Assembly (NCBI RefSeq): GCF_030622045.1
Contig: NZ_CP130886.1
Location: 1,687,557 to 1,751,556 of the forward strand
Length of the DNA stretch: 64,000 nucleotides
Origin: Planctellipticum variicoloris
GTDB taxonomy: Bacteria > Planctomycetota > Planctomycetia > Planctomycetales > Planctomycetaceae
Direction: 5' to 3'
Position 1 is the stretch's first letter. Every line of letters begins with the position of its first letter. Made by a program: the position numbers and the translations under genes. The notes under the pieces are model-generated. The model worked only from the letters and a program-made list of their open reading frames with translations, was not told the DNA's origin and searched no databases. Positions 9,493 through 19,042 of this stretch are shown in pieces.

Positions 9493-9921
9493 ATGCGACT
9501 GACCACCCCCTGCCACAGGTTTCTCGGCCTTGCCCTGGCGCTGACGGTTCCGTTCGCCGCCTCAGCCCGGGCGGACGATCTGCCGCCGCCGGCGAAACGC
9601 AAGATCGAATTCTCCAAAGACATCCAGCCGCTGTTCGCGAAGCACTGCGTCGACTGCCACGGCGAGCAGAAGAAAGAGAGCGGCCTCCGCCTCGACAACC
9701 GGGACGAAGCCCTCAATGGCGGCGACAGCGGCCCCCCCTGGATCGAAGGCAAGAGCGCCGACAGCCTGCTGATCAAGTACGTCGGCGGCCTCGATCCGGA
9801 TGTCGTGATGCCCCCGAAAGGGGACCGGCTGACCCGAACGCAGATCGGCCTGCTCCGTGCCTGGATCGATCAGGGAGCGGACTGGCCGAAGCCGAAGAAG
9901 TCGCACCGGATTTCACGATGA
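9493..9921 (+). CDS. Secreted mono-heme planctomycete-type cytochrome c
   Basis: The product is 142 residues. A signal peptide of about 27 residues ends at ASARA. The segment FSKDIQPLFAKHCVDCHGE has a CxxCH heme site (C52, C55, H56), and DPDVVMPPKGDRLT supplies the distal methionine region. This is the module (Pfam PSCyt1) usually fused to the N-terminus of large DUF1549/DUF1553 proteins. Here it stands alone, followed by a repeat element and no gene on the same strand. GGAG lies six bases before the ATG. A periplasmic electron-carrier role is inferred. Confidence 0.88.
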   Translation: MRLTTPCHRFLGLALALTVPFAASARADDLPPPAKRKIEFSKDIQPLFAKHCVDCHGEQKKESGLRLDNRDEALNGGDSGPPWIEGKSADSLLIKYVGGLDPDVVMPPKGDRLTRTQIGLLRAWIDQGADWPKPKKSHRISR

Positions 9922-9931
9922 CGGTGTCAGC

Positions 9932-10021
9932 CGTACGATGGACGTCCACGTCCGTTGACCTCATTCTTGACACCGGCTGGGCGGAAACAAAAATACGACG
10001 GACACGAGTGTCCGTCGTACG
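9932..10021. repeat. Two copies of a CGTACGACGGACAC palindrome
   Basis: The clear copy at 9994-10019 is a 12-bp perfect stem (TACGACGGACAC / GTGTCCGTCGTA) with a 2-base loop. A degenerate copy with the same layout (TACGATGGACGTCC, then ACGTCCGTTG) lies at about 9932-9958. They sit between convergent genes, so a terminator role is possible, but the doubling suggests a repeat family. Confidence 0.65.
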
Positions 10022-10073
10022 AAAATTCTGACTCTGGGCGATCCTTATCTGTCGAGGCCGCGCTGTCTGCCGC

Positions 10074-12128
10074 TCAGTTCGCCGACATCGGATGCACGAA
10101 GATGTCGAGGTACAGCACGAAGACCATCAGGCCCAGCAGCATGATCATGCCGGCATACGTCGCCCCGATCAGCACCTTCTCGCTCGGTCGACGACGGAAA
10201 ATCGCCTCCCACAGCAGGAAGACCATGTGGCCGCCGTCCAGCACGGGAATCGGCAGGAAGTTCAGCACCGCCAGGTTGACGCTCAGGAAGCCGAGGAACA
10301 TCAGCAGCGGAGCGATCCCCTGTTCGGCGATCTGGTAGGCGGCCGCCGCAATGCCGATCGGACCATGCAGCTCCTTCGGAGACAGCCGGCCGGTAAAGAG
10401 GTTCTGCAGCGTCAGATAGATGTTGAGCATCGACTTCCGCGTATGATGCACCCCCAGTTGCAGAGCGTCGAGGGGGCCATTGGCCTTTTCTTCTCGCTGC
10501 AGCGGCTGCATCGCCAGCCCGATCGGCGGGAATCGCCACGACTTGTCTTCGGTCGGCGTCAGCGTGACTTCTCGCGGATTGGTTTCGTCTTTCTCCCGCA
10601 AGGTCAGCTTCACCTGCTGGAGCGGACGAAACTGCATCAGCCAGAATGCGTAGCCGATCCGGTTCGCGGCGTCGGCGACTTTCGGATCTTCCAGGACAAT
10701 CGTCTTGGGGTCCTCGGACTCCTTGGACTCTGCGGTCGCCGGCTCCGTGGAGAGAAACTCAAACTTGGTGATGCGCGTGCCGGGCTTGATCCCGGCCTGC
10801 TCCGCCGGGCTGTCAGGTTCCACGGAAACGACCACCGGAATCAGATGAAAGGCCATTCCGAGCGCCGGAATGGCGATCGGAGATCCCGGTCCGTAGGGGG
10901 GCTCGGTCCAGGCCGGCTTGTCCTGGGGCTTGACCGTCAGCGTCTGCGGCTTCTGGGGGCCGTCAGGCGTCTGGCGGTTGACCACCACCTCGATCGACCT
11001 GTCGGACCCGTCGGCGAATTCATTGGGCAGCTTGAGCGGATCGATGTCGTTCCCGATATCCCGGCCGTCGACTTTGACCAGTTTGTCGCCGACCTTCAGT
11101 CCCGCCTGATCGGCCGGCGAACCGGTGCGAATGGCGACGATCGGTCCGCAGTCGAACCTCAGGCCCAGACGACGGAAGTAGTTGGTGCCAATCTTGATCG
11201 TGACATCTTCGGTCTCCTTGCTGCCCTCTTTCACGGGGCGTTTGACGAGAATCTCGGAGTCCTCGTTCGTCCGCCGCGCCAGCGCCTCCTGAAACTGCGC
11301 AAAACTCTCGACGGGATGCCCGTCGACCGCGGCCAGCCGGTCGCCCGACTGGAACGGAGGTTCCGCCCGGGCCGCGGCCGTTCCCGGCTGCGCGACGGGA
11401 GCCTTCGGATCGAGGAACTTGGGGACCACCAGATCCATCGTCGGATCGACGCCGATCTGCGGGCGACGCCCTGACGTATCGGGATGGACGACGATATCGA
11501 ACGGCGTCTTCCCGTCGCGACGCAATCCCTGCAGTTTGACATCTCCCGACGAGAGCGCCGTTCCCAGCGCGATGTCGCTAAACGAGGTGACGCGTTCGCC
11601 GTTGAACCGTTGGATGATGTCCCCCCGGTCCAGACCGGCCTGCCAGGCGGGCATGCCGACCCGGACGTCGCCGAGGATCGGCGGGGAGGATTGGACTCCC
11701 AGCCAGTACGCGGCCCCGAAGAACAGAATCGCCGTCAGGACGTTCATCGTGACGCCGGCGGAGATGATCGCCATCCGCTGCCAGACGTTCTTGGCGATGT
11801 AGGACCGCGGATCCTGGGCCAGCTCTTCGCTGGTGAGCTGGGAGGGGTCGGAGTCGTCCTGGCCCAGCATCTTGACGTAGCCGCCAAAGGGAATCAGCGA
11901 CAGCGCGTATTCGGTCTCGCCCCACTTCCAGCTCAACAGCACCGGCCCGAAGCCGATGCTGAAACGCTCGACATTCACGTTGCACCATTTGGCGACCGCG
12001 AAGTGCCCCAGTTCATGGAAGAAGATCACCATCCCCAGGCCGATGGCGACCCACAGGATGTTGAGAATGTTCCCCATCAGGGATTCGAGCGACATGGCTG
12101 CCAGCAGCAGGGGACTCAAACTTTCCAC
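10074..12128 (-). CDS. rseP: Site-2 (RseP/RasP) family intramembrane zinc metalloprotease
   Basis: The product is 684 residues, far longer than the roughly 450 of E. coli RseP. HELGH at residues 38-42 lies in the first membrane helix and supplies the zinc ligands. FGGYVKMLG follows, as in S2P enzymes, and the last helices hold [12 protein letters not shown]. The middle contains several PDZ-like stretches: [54 protein letters not shown] and [15 protein letters not shown]. It probably cleaves membrane proteins such as anti-sigma factors. The GTG at 12128 has GGAG eight bases upstream and overlaps the end of dxr; the ATG at 12095 is the alternative start. Confidence 0.92.
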   Translation of the reverse strand: MESLSPLLLAAMSLESLMGNILNILWVAIGLGMVIFFHELGHFAVAKWCNVNVERFSIGFGPVLLSWKWGETEYALSLIPFGGYVKMLGQDDSDPSQLTSEELAQDPRSYIAKNVWQRMAIISAGVTMNVLTAILFFGAAYWLGVQSSPPILGDVRVGMPAWQAGLDRGDIIQRFNGERVTSFSDIALGTALSSGDVKLQGLRRDGKTPFDIVVHPDTSGRRPQIGVDPTMDLVVPKFLDPKAPVAQPGTAAARAEPPFQSGDRLAAVDGHPVESFAQFQEALARRTNEDSEILVKRPVKEGSKETEDVTIKIGTNYFRRLGLRFDCGPIVAIRTGSPADQAGLKVGDKLVKVDGRDIGNDIDPLKLPNEFADGSDRSIEVVVNRQTPDGPQKPQTLTVKPQDKPAWTEPPYGPGSPIAIPALGMAFHLIPVVVSVEPDSPAEQAGIKPGTRITKFEFLSTEPATAESKESEDPKTIVLEDPKVADAANRIGYAFWLMQFRPLQQVKLTLREKDETNPREVTLTPTEDKSWRFPPIGLAMQPLQREEKANGPLDALQLGVHHTRKSMLNIYLTLQNLFTGRLSPKELHGPIGIAAAAYQIAEQGIAPLLMFLGFLSVNLAVLNFLPIPVLDGGHMVFLLWEAIFRRRPSEKVLIGATYAGMIMLLGLMVFVLYLDIFVHPMSAN

Positions 12129-13264
12129 TGCATCATCTCCTGTCGAGCCCACGCATCCTGCCGCAGCAGATCGGTCAGCGTGGGTTGTGGTTCAAAAGTG
12201 TGTGCGTTCAAAATCTGGCGGCAAGCCGCCGGGATGTCCAGAAAACTCAGGCTCCCCGCAAGGAACCGTTCGACGGCCACTTCGTTGGCCGCATTCAGCA
12301 CCGCCCCGCAGGTGCCCCCCCGCCCCGCGACTTCAAATCCCAGCTCCAGCGCGGGAAAAGCGTCGGTATCCGGCGGAAAAAACTCCAGCTTCGCCGCCTC
12401 CTGCCAGTTCATCCGCGGGGAAACCCCCTCCCACCGTTCCGGCCAGGAGAGCGCATACTGGATCGGCAGCTTCATATCCGGCGGCGAAAGCTGACAGACG
12501 ACCGACCCGTCAACGTATTCTACCAGAGAATGGATCACCGACTGCGGATGGACGACCACCGCCAGTTGTTCTCGCGTCAGCCCGAACAGCCAGCGCGCCT
12601 CAATCAGCTCCAGGGCCTTGTTCATCAGCGTGGCGGAGTCGATTGTAATCTTCCGGCCCATCGTCCAGGTCGGATGGGCCAGTGCTTGTGCAACGGTGAC
12701 GTCCTTGAGTCGCTCCCGCGACCAGCCGCGGAACGGACCGCCGCTGGCGGTCAGAATCACTCGTCGGACGTCTTCACCACGGCCGGCCAGCAGCGACTGA
12801 TAGACCGCGCTATGTTCGCTGTCGACCGGAATCAGCGTCGCTCCGGTGCGGGCGGCCAGGCTCATCACCAGCGGCCCCGCGACGACCAGGGTTTCCTTGT
12901 TGGCGATCGCCACCCGCTTCCCGGCCTCGGTCGCCGCCCAGGCGCTCCGCAACCCCGCAGCGCCGACAATGCCGCAGACCACGGAATCGACATCGGGATG
13001 GCTGGCGACGAACTCCAGCCCGTCCGCCCCGAAGAGCAGCTCGGTTTCGCGCGGAAACGCCCCGCGGTCGACGGCCCCGGCCAGTTCGGGATTGGAGATA
13101 ATGCACCACCGCGGCCGGAACTGCTGCGCCTGTACAGCCAGATCCTGCCAGCGACCGTTGGCGGAGAGCGCCACGGCCTGCAGCCGATCCGCATGGTGCG
13201 CGATCACATCCAGGCAACTGGTGCCGATGGATCCTGTCGCTCCAAGTACCGCGATCCGATTCAT
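12116..13264 (-). CDS. dxr: 1-deoxy-D-xylulose 5-phosphate reductoisomerase
   Basis: The product is 382 residues, standard for Dxr, which converts DXP to MEP with NADPH in the non-mevalonate isoprenoid pathway. The N-terminal NADPH site GATGSIG begins at residue 7. [10 protein letters not shown], the active-site loop [19 protein letters not shown], the metal/substrate region [11 protein letters not shown] and the late [12 protein letters not shown] are all present. The ATG at 13264 begins exactly at [14 protein letters not shown]. The stop overlaps the predicted rseP start, so the two are probably cotranscribed, as is common in bacteria. The cdsA and uppS genes often found upstream are absent here. 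Confidence 0.96.
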   Translation of the reverse strand: MNRIAVLGATGSIGTSCLDVIAHHADRLQAVALSANGRWQDLAVQAQQFRPRWCIISNPELAGAVDRGAFPRETELLFGADGLEFVASHPDVDSVVCGIVGAAGLRSAWAATEAGKRVAIANKETLVVAGPLVMSLAARTGATLIPVDSEHSAVYQSLLAGRGEDVRRVILTASGGPFRGWSRERLKDVTVAQALAHPTWTMGRKITIDSATLMNKALELIEARWLFGLTREQLAVVVHPQSVIHSLVEYVDGSVVCQLSPPDMKLPIQYALSWPERWEGVSPRMNWQEAAKLEFFPPDTDAFPALELGFEVAGRGGTCGAVLNAANEVAVERFLAGSLSFLDIPAACRQILNAHTFEPQPTLTDLLRQDAWARQEMMQWKV

Positions 13265-13464
13265 GCGCGTCCGGGCCGGTGAAAGACAGCGCCTCGCAAT
13301 CCCTGGAAGCGCTGCAAGTCTCAATCTTGGAAAATTTTAGGGAATCTGGCCGCGGTCAACAAGGGAGCTTCGGCCGATCGCCGCCAGTTCGGCGATTGAC
13401 GCCGTCGGTCCAGGCGCCCGGCACGCGGGAAGAATGCGGGCCGCGCCAGGTGACCCAAGGAAAG

Positions 13465-13500
13465 CGAGCCGGCCCGGAAGTGGTCTTCCGGGCCGGCTCG
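13465..13500 (-). terminator. Strong hairpin downstream of the 13582-13950 gene
   Basis: A perfect 16-bp stem (CGAGCCGGCCCGGAAG with its complement) and a TGGT loop. Read on the minus strand it is followed by CTTTCCTTGG. It lies about 80 nt past the stop of the minus-strand gene. The rest of the 13265-13581 gap shows nothing else. Confidence 0.7.
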
Positions 13501-13581
13501 CAGATGCCAGGTCATTCGCAGGAGACTTGGAGCAGGCCTGTTCCTCGCCGGGAACTGGCCTCTTCCGAAGAAAAATTCGAT

Positions 13582-13950
13582 TTACCGATCCATGAGATCC
13601 GTCAGGTCGCAACGAATCTCGTTGGCCAGCAGCGCGTAAGGGGCGCGGTGGGCAATCCGGTCGCGAAGTCGCTGAAGCTTCTCGTACAGGGTCGATCGCT
13701 CCTGGCTGAATCGCTCGGACTCGTCTTCCCAGGGACTCCGCATCAGCGCGGATGCAATGGTGGTGTGCGATGGCCGGGGGCGGGAGGCCAGGATCATGTC
13801 GAGCGTCGCCAGCAGCCAGCGATTGGTTTCCGGTCCGATCGGCTCTTCGAGCAGCAGCCGCAGATCGCCCAGAAGCAGATATTCAAAGACCGCTCGACTG
13901 CTGAGCACAGCCTCGGGAGCACGGACGGCGGGTGTGGCGGCGACCGACAT
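13582..13950 (-). CDS. Small hypothetical protein
   Basis: The product is 122 residues and matches no family I recognise. It is charged, with no signal peptide or membrane helix, and appears helical. An Arg/Glu-rich C-terminal half (SERFSQERSTLYEKLQRLRDRIAHR) could form a short coiled coil. AGGAAAGGA lies upstream of the ATG at 13950; an in-frame ATG at 13980 is less likely. A strong terminator-like hairpin downstream supports it being a real transcription unit. Confidence 0.6.
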   Translation of the reverse strand: MSVAATPAVRAPEAVLSSRAVFEYLLLGDLRLLLEEPIGPETNRWLLATLDMILASRPRPSHTTIASALMRSPWEDESERFSQERSTLYEKLQRLRDRIAHRAPYALLANEIRCDLTDLMDR

Positions 13951-14339
13951 CGGCTGATCCTTTCCTGGCAGGGAAAACACCCGGAAGCGACGCGGAATCT
14001 CAACCGCGGAGCGAAGGTATTCTCAGCCAAAGCAAGGATCATGCCGGAGGAGAAGCCGCAGGCAAAATTGACAACGAATCAGGCGATTCGCGGCCCCAAC
14101 TGCGGTTTTGCGATCGCGTGATGAGGGTTTCCCGAAGTTTTTGAAAGGCTTTCCCGCAACCCTCTGGCCAGTTTCCCGTCAGCCGCTGCGCGAGACGCAG
14201 GCACTACGAGCAGGTAACTGAGCGTACGCCCGGCGGGGCCGACGGACTGGTCATTGTCGCTGGTTGGCTGGCTTCGCAGTATTTCAGGATTTCCAGCAGC
14301 TAGAACTGCGGAAGGATCCGGCGTTCGCCAGCTCAGCGA
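13951..14339. other. Intergenic gap, nothing recognised
   Basis: About 390 bases between two minus-strand genes. No supported gene, repeat or hairpin was seen; part of it must carry the promoter of the 13582-13950 gene. Confidence 0.4.
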
Positions 14340-14750
14340 CTACATGACCTCTTCGGCTTCGACGAGGACAGGTTCGGGCATCGTAACGACGTCGTGAATG
14401 TCGAGGGGGTCTTTCCGCAACCCGTACCAGCCTTCGTCCGTCTTCTCGAAGAACTGCCGGAACCAGAGCATCCGCTGCACGTTCGGCTGAGGAGGAGTCA
14501 GTCCGAACCAGACGTCCCGCTTCTCCTGCCAGTCGAAGAGCATCCCGAAGAAACCGCTCGGGATGTATTTGACGTACCGCATGTCGATGACGATCTCCCG
14601 GGCCTTGTCCTGCTCGATGAGCTTCGTCAGCCCCTCGCGCAGCAACGCCAGATCGGCGCCGTCCCAGATATCCATGTCGCCGATGTGCAGCAGGAGTACG
14701 TCGCCCTGGCGTTCGATTTTCATCCGCTTGAAATATCGGAGTGCTGACAT
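14340..14750 (-). CDS. STAS-like domain protein (anti-sigma-factor-antagonist type)
   Basis: The product is 136 residues. The core resembles a STAS domain: QGDVLLLHIGDMDIWDGADLA, then LTKLIEQDKAREIVIDMRYVKYIPSGFFGML. This is the layout of anti-anti-sigma factors such as SpoIIAA. The residue usually phosphorylated (Ser or Thr after the DxS motif) appears as YIPSGFFG, so S may be the equivalent. About 50 C-terminal residues (FRQFFEKTDEGWYGLRKDPL) are not typical. There is no kinase or sigma-factor gene next to it. The ATG at 14723 (MKIERQGDV) is an alternative start. Confidence 0.6.
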   Translation of the reverse strand: MSALRYFKRMKIERQGDVLLLHIGDMDIWDGADLALLREGLTKLIEQDKAREIVIDMRYVKYIPSGFFGMLFDWQEKRDVWFGLTPPQPNVQRMLWFRQFFEKTDEGWYGLRKDPLDIHDVVTMPEPVLVEAEEVM

Positions 14751-15140
14751 GCCGTCGTGGCCTTATTCGGGAACCGGATGCGTCCTGAAGAATCGGGTGC
14801 CGTCCTGACGGAACACCCCAAACGCAAAGGCCGGGCCAAAGCCGACGCCCCGACGCCAATAATGCCGCAACACGATATCACGAAATCACTTGCGGCCATG
14901 CCAGCCGACCCCGGAGCGGCCTCGAAAATGTTGCCGTTTCGCAACATCCTCAGTTCTGAGCGTGGCGAGTCAGCACCATGTTGAATTCTGCCAACCGGTC
15001 AGCCATGGGGCGCTTTCCAGCCCCGGCGGCATAGTGACATCGCCCTCATCTGCGCGTGCGTGGTTGCCCCGCCAGTCTCGCGCGGTACGATGTGGCCGCT
15101 TTCTCCCCCGACAACCCTTCCCCGATCAGGACGGTTGCTG
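14751..15140. other. Divergent intergenic gap
   Basis: About 390 bases between a minus-strand STAS-like gene and the plus-strand cyclo-ligase gene. It should contain both promoters. No clear -35/-10 pair, repeat or additional gene could be supported. Confidence 0.4.
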
Positions 15141-15755
15141 ATGACCTCTCCCGCCATAACTGACCCGGCTCAGCGCAAGCAGCAGATTCGCGAAGCCGCC
15201 CACGCGGCCCGAAATGCCCTCGAAAACAAAGACGAGCTGTCGAAGCAGATCGTCGGAAAATTTATGGCGCTGCCCGAGTATCAGTCCGCGAAGACGGTCG
15301 TTTTCTATCTGGATGTCCGGAGCGAAGTTCGGACCCGCCACAGCCTGCAGGACGCACTCGCCAGCGGCAAGAAAATCGTCGTCCCCTACTGCATTGAGGG
15401 GAACGAACTCGAACTGTTCCACCTCGAATCGCTCGACGAACTCTCCACCGGCATGTACCGGATTCTGGAGCCGAAACTCGAACTGCGCGAACTCCCCGCC
15501 AAACGGGTCGACGTCAAAGACGTCGACCTGATCATGGTTCCCGGTGTCGCGTTCGATCAGCGCGGCGGCCGGACCGGACACGGCAAGGGCTACTACGACC
15601 GGATGCTCGAAGACGCCCGACCGGACACGCCGCTCGTGGCTCTCAGTTTCGATTGTCAGATGTTTGACGAGATTCCGATGCAGGAACACGACGTCTTCAT
15701 GGACAAGGTCGTGACCGAGTCCGCCACCTATCCCGGGCGGGGACGCGGCAAGTAG
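15141..15755 (+). CDS. 5-formyltetrahydrofolate cyclo-ligase
   Basis: The product is 204 residues, typical for this enzyme (YgfA/FAU1/MTHFS), which converts 5-formyl-THF to 5,10-methenyl-THF using ATP. It has the basic N-terminus with KQQIREAAHAARNAL, VVFYLDVRSEV, the middle PKLELRELP region, and the phosphate-binding signature VPGVAFDQRGGRTGHGKGYYDRML near residues 134-157. The ATG at 15141 follows AGGACGGTTGCTG. It is followed after 50 nt by ftr, so folate- and methanopterin-linked one-carbon enzymes sit together. Confidence 0.9.
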   Translation: MTSPAITDPAQRKQQIREAAHAARNALENKDELSKQIVGKFMALPEYQSAKTVVFYLDVRSEVRTRHSLQDALASGKKIVVPYCIEGNELELFHLESLDELSTGMYRILEPKLELRELPAKRVDVKDVDLIMVPGVAFDQRGGRTGHGKGYYDRMLEDARPDTPLVALSFDCQMFDEIPMQEHDVFMDKVVTESATYPGRGRGK

Positions 15756-15805
15756 CCGCCAGGACGCGGATTGGATTCTCCCCTCACTGTCAGGAAGAGC
15801 CGGCT

Positions 15806-16741
15806 GTGACCGAACATCGTGCCGAGATTGAGGATACGTACGCAGAAGCGTTTCGCAGCCTCTACGCCGAGATCCTCGTGACGGCCCGCGATCCCAAGTG
15901 GCTCGCGCATGCCTGCCACGCGGCGACCGGGCACGCCAGCAGCAGCATCCTCTGCGATTGCGAAGCCGCGGTTGACCGATTTGTGGGGCCGGGGGGCGAC
16001 GAGTCCTGCGCCACCCCCGACGGCCGGCCGGGTGCCATCCTGCAGTTCCATGTCCCCCGCTTCCGCAAGGACCGGGTCGAAGCCCTGGAACGGTCACTCC
16101 TGGCGCGCATCAGCCAGAACATTCTGACCTGCCCGACAACGGCCTGCTTCAATCGGCTCGACACCGACCCGTACTTCAAACTCGGCCGCAAGATCGCTTT
16201 CTTCGGCGACGGATACCAGTACCGCACCGAACGGTTCGGTCGAAAACTCTGGGCTCTTCCCATCATGGGGGGCGAATTCGTCCTCGACCGCCGTTTTGGT
16301 TTCAAAGACGGCATCATGGGGGGGAATCTCTGGTTCTTCGGCGAATCCGTCGACGCCGCTCTGGAGGCGACCGAACGGGGCGTGGCCGCCGTCAATCAGG
16401 TCCCCGGCACGATCATGCCGTTTCCCGGCGGAATCGCCGCCAGCGGCTCAAAGGCGGGGAGCGCCTACAAGTTCCTGTTCGCCAGCACCAACCACCCCTT
16501 CTGCCCGACCCTGCGGGAGAAGCTCGGAGCCGAGTCCCAGATTCCCCCGGGCGTCCAGTCGATCATGGAAATCATCATCAACGGGCACGACCTGGAAACC
16601 GTCTCGCGCGCCACGCAGGCCGCGATTACCGCGGCAGTGACGACACCGGGCCTGGTGAAGATCTCCGCCGGCAACTACGGCGGCCGGCTGGGCAAGGCCT
16701 GGGTCTGGCTGAAGCCCGAACTGCATCCGCCGTCGGCATAG
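15806..16741 (+). CDS. ftr: Formylmethanofuran:tetrahydromethanopterin formyltransferase
   Basis: The product is 311 residues, close to the length of archaeal and methylotroph Ftr/FhcD. Family-typical stretches include IEDTYAEAFRSLYAEILVTA at the N-terminus, CPTTACFNRL, KIAFFGDGYQ, PIMGGEFVLDRRFGFKDGIMGGN and TNHPFCPTLREKL, with ISAGNYGGRLGKAW near the end. It transfers a formyl group between methanofuran and tetrahydromethanopterin, part of formaldehyde oxidation. Planctomycetes are known to carry these archaeal-type C1 genes. The start is GTG at 15806 with AGGAAGAG upstream. Other pathway genes (fhcABC, mch, mtdB, fae) are not in this window. Confidence 0.95.
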   Translation: MTEHRAEIEDTYAEAFRSLYAEILVTARDPKWLAHACHAATGHASSSILCDCEAAVDRFVGPGGDESCATPDGRPGAILQFHVPRFRKDRVEALERSLLARISQNILTCPTTACFNRLDTDPYFKLGRKIAFFGDGYQYRTERFGRKLWALPIMGGEFVLDRRFGFKDGIMGGNLWFFGESVDAALEATERGVAAVNQVPGTIMPFPGGIAASGSKAGSAYKFLFASTNHPFCPTLREKLGAESQIPPGVQSIMEIIINGHDLETVSRATQAAITAAVTTPGLVKISAGNYGGRLGKAWVWLKPELHPPSA

Positions 16742-16839
16742 AGTGGATCTTGGTACTGCGTCCGCAGTTGGAGTGCGGGCTGGCTCAAATTCCCAGTCCA
16801 CACCTCTGGATCGCATCTCCCCTGAGCGTGCGACTCGGC

Positions 16840-17811
16840 CTACTTGACCGCCATGTCGCCGGTTGCTCCGCCGTCCGCCAGCATCGGCTCGCTCGCCTTG
16901 GGATCGGGCGTCGAGGCAAGTTCCACGGCGCGCGGCGGTTCTGCGCCGATTCTGCAGAATGCCGCCAGATCGGATGTCGCCCCCGGATTCAAGGTTTCCA
17001 CCAGCTCAGCGCGACCGCCCGTCTCGGGGAGGTACAGCTTGACGCAGGAATCCCCCACGATTCGCACGGACCTTCCGGAAACGACCAGCGCGGTCCCCTC
17101 GTCGATCCCGATCCCCACATGCCCGGGCCGCGCCAGGAGTGCGTTCCGGAGTCGTGGCTCGCGGTTTCGCTTGACGAAGTGCTGATCCACCACGCACCCC
17201 GGCAGAAAGCCGAAGCCCGCATCGAGCACAGGCTGGGTCCGCAGTTGATCGCGCGTGCCGCTGATCATCGTCGGGGACATGATCGCTGCTCCGGCCGAGG
17301 TTCCGCCGATGACGCCTCCTCGATTGAGCAGTTCCTTCAGCCGCTGTTCCACCAGCGTGCCGAGGTAGGCCGAGGTCAGGTGATTCTGATCCCCCCCGAT
17401 GAACCAGACGGCGGTGGCCTCCAGCAGGGCCTGAGAAAACTCGGGGAGGTCCGCGGTTGCGCGAGAACGAGTATGCAGAACGGAAAAGGTCGCCGGCTGA
17501 CGTTGTCGCCAGACATCCATGTGGGAGTCGAGTTCGGGCGAGTCCGCAACCACGCTGGCGGTGGGAATCACCACCATCCGCGCCTGCGAGGCCCCCCCCA
17601 GCTCCATGAACTCTTCAAAAACCTGCTCGGGCAGCTTGCCCCCGCCGCAGATCACCAGCGAACCACGAATTCCGGAGAACGGGCTCGGTAACTCTTCCGC
17701 CGCTGCCCGGGAATTCAGCCCGGCCAGAACAACGCCGAGCAGCGGGACAGCGAAGCTCGCACAGATTCCCCACGGGCGGGACAATCGATAGCAGGCCCGA
17801 AGAATTTGCAT
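16840..17811 (-). CDS. Secreted peptidase S51 (cyanophycinase-like) protein
   Basis: The product is 323 residues with an N-terminal signal peptide of about 38 residues ending near SRAAAEE. The S51 fold shows SLVICGGGKLPE, then MVVIPTAS, then VWFIGGDQNHL, and the nucleophile elbow GGTSAGAAIMS with catalytic S172. DQHFVKRNREPRL and GIGIDEGTALVV are also family-typical. Members are cyanophycinases or related exopeptidases that cut beta-aspartyl or isoaspartyl bonds. The protein is probably periplasmic; the true substrate is unknown. Confidence 0.92.
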   Translation of the reverse strand: MQILRACYRLSRPWGICASFAVPLLGVVLAGLNSRAAAEELPSPFSGIRGSLVICGGGKLPEQVFEEFMELGGASQARMVVIPTASVVADSPELDSHMDVWRQRQPATFSVLHTRSRATADLPEFSQALLEATAVWFIGGDQNHLTSAYLGTLVEQRLKELLNRGGVIGGTSAGAAIMSPTMISGTRDQLRTQPVLDAGFGFLPGCVVDQHFVKRNREPRLRNALLARPGHVGIGIDEGTALVVSGRSVRIVGDSCVKLYLPETGGRAELVETLNPGATSDLAAFCRIGAEPPRAVELASTPDPKASEPMLADGGATGDMAVK

Positions 17812-18182
17812 CAGAGATCAGACTCCTCCTGACCGGTTGACGCGCACGCATGCACAAAATCCATTCATGCACGCATCAAAATAGGTCGGTCTGTTGTCGA
17901 ACGCAAGATCAATGCCTGATGAACTCCGAATTGAAAGTTCGGAGGTTTTCCACGTCCAGGTCACCGCCAACCCCGGAGTCTGCCGCAAAAAACAGGGGTT
18001 CCCACTCACCGCGCGGCAGTCTGCGTCGTTTCCGCCGATCTTGCCGAAAAAATTGATTCTGACGGGAATTCTCTGGACGAATGCGACTCACCACTCCGAT
18101 TCAGAGAACGGAAGTTAAGGAATGGAGTTCCGGCACAGGGCCTGTGAGTGTGCCGGAAGCCTTTCCCGCAAGGAGCGTGACA
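17812..18182. other. Divergent intergenic gap
   Basis: About 370 bases between a minus-strand S51 gene and a plus-strand secreted protein. CATGCAC occurs twice within 20 bases near 17848-17875. No gene was supported; promoters for both sides are expected here. Confidence 0.4.
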
Positions 18183-19010
18183 ATGTGGCGTGCAGGGCTG
18201 ATGTGTCTGGGTCTGACGACGTGCTGGCTGGCGGGAATCTCGCCGGTCGCCGCGCAGGTCATGGGTCACCCCGCCGACTGCTGCGGGCGCTGTCGGCACC
18301 CCCGCATTAAGTGCTGCTGTCCTGCGGTTCAACCCGTCTGCGCTCAGCCGGTCGTGCAGACCCAGCTCTGCCCTCAACCGGTCGTCAGTTACCGCGATGT
18401 CACCGAGACGCACGTCCGTCATGAGCAGTACGTCGAACAGGTTCCCGTCACGACTTGCCGCAACGTGACCGTCGATGAGGGGGGATATCAGATGGTCTGG
18501 GTCCCGAAACCTGTCACAAAGCAGGTGGCTCAGACTGTGATGTCCCAGCAGGTCAAGACCCGCAGCGTCCCCTACCAGGTCACCCGCCGGGTGCCGACGG
18601 TCTCGACCGCGATGGTCCCCGTGCAATCGACGGCCTGGGTCGCCCCCCCCGCATCTCCCTGCCCCCCTGGAACGGCGATCTCCTCCTACCCGCAGTTCGG
18701 TGCAATCTCGCCGACCTATGCCGCTCCGGTCTCGACCACGGCCCTCCCGATGATGCCTGCCATGTCGGTCCCGACGCCGCAGTCGGCGTCGCTGTCGACC
18801 GATTTCGCGTTCCCCGCCGAACCGTCGGGGAGCCAATGGCAGACGATTACGCCGCGTCGCTCCAGCGAACAGCCCTACGAACCGAGTTCGGGGAAACCCG
18901 TCCCCCGGCCGGATGACGCCGCTTCGATCCCTCGAAAAACGTCGATGTTCGTCCCCGCTCCCTCCGCGGCGATGGTCTGGAACTCTCGACACAGCAGTCC
19001 CATCCGTTGA
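18183..19010 (+). CDS. Secreted Cys-rich, Val/Thr-rich planctomycete protein of unknown function
   Basis: The product is 275 residues. A signal peptide of about 25 residues (ends PVAAQ) is followed by a Cys-rich stretch, DCCGRCRHPRIKCCCP, with seven cysteines in 16 residues. Residues about 60-150 carry repeated short Val/Thr/Tyr motifs such as VVSYRDVTETHVR, QYVEQVPVTTCRNVT and KTRSVPYQVTRRVPTVS, which look like beta-strand repeats in planctomycete surface proteins. The C-terminal half is low-complexity Pro/Ser/Thr. AAGGAG seven bases before the ATG at 18183 fixes the start. Function unknown; a cell-surface or matrix role is inferred. Confidence 0.82.
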   Translation: MWRAGLMCLGLTTCWLAGISPVAAQVMGHPADCCGRCRHPRIKCCCPAVQPVCAQPVVQTQLCPQPVVSYRDVTETHVRHEQYVEQVPVTTCRNVTVDEGGYQMVWVPKPVTKQVAQTVMSQQVKTRSVPYQVTRRVPTVSTAMVPVQSTAWVAPPASPCPPGTAISSYPQFGAISPTYAAPVSTTALPMMPAMSVPTPQSASLSTDFAFPAEPSGSQWQTITPRRSSEQPYEPSSGKPVPRPDDAASIPRKTSMFVPAPSAAMVWNSRHSSPIR

Positions 19011-19042
19011 CTCGCCTCTCCCTTCAAGCGAGCCATCAGCAG

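Noticed and set aside
16742-16839. Possible terminator between ftr and the S51 gene
   Set aside because: No stem of convincing length was found.
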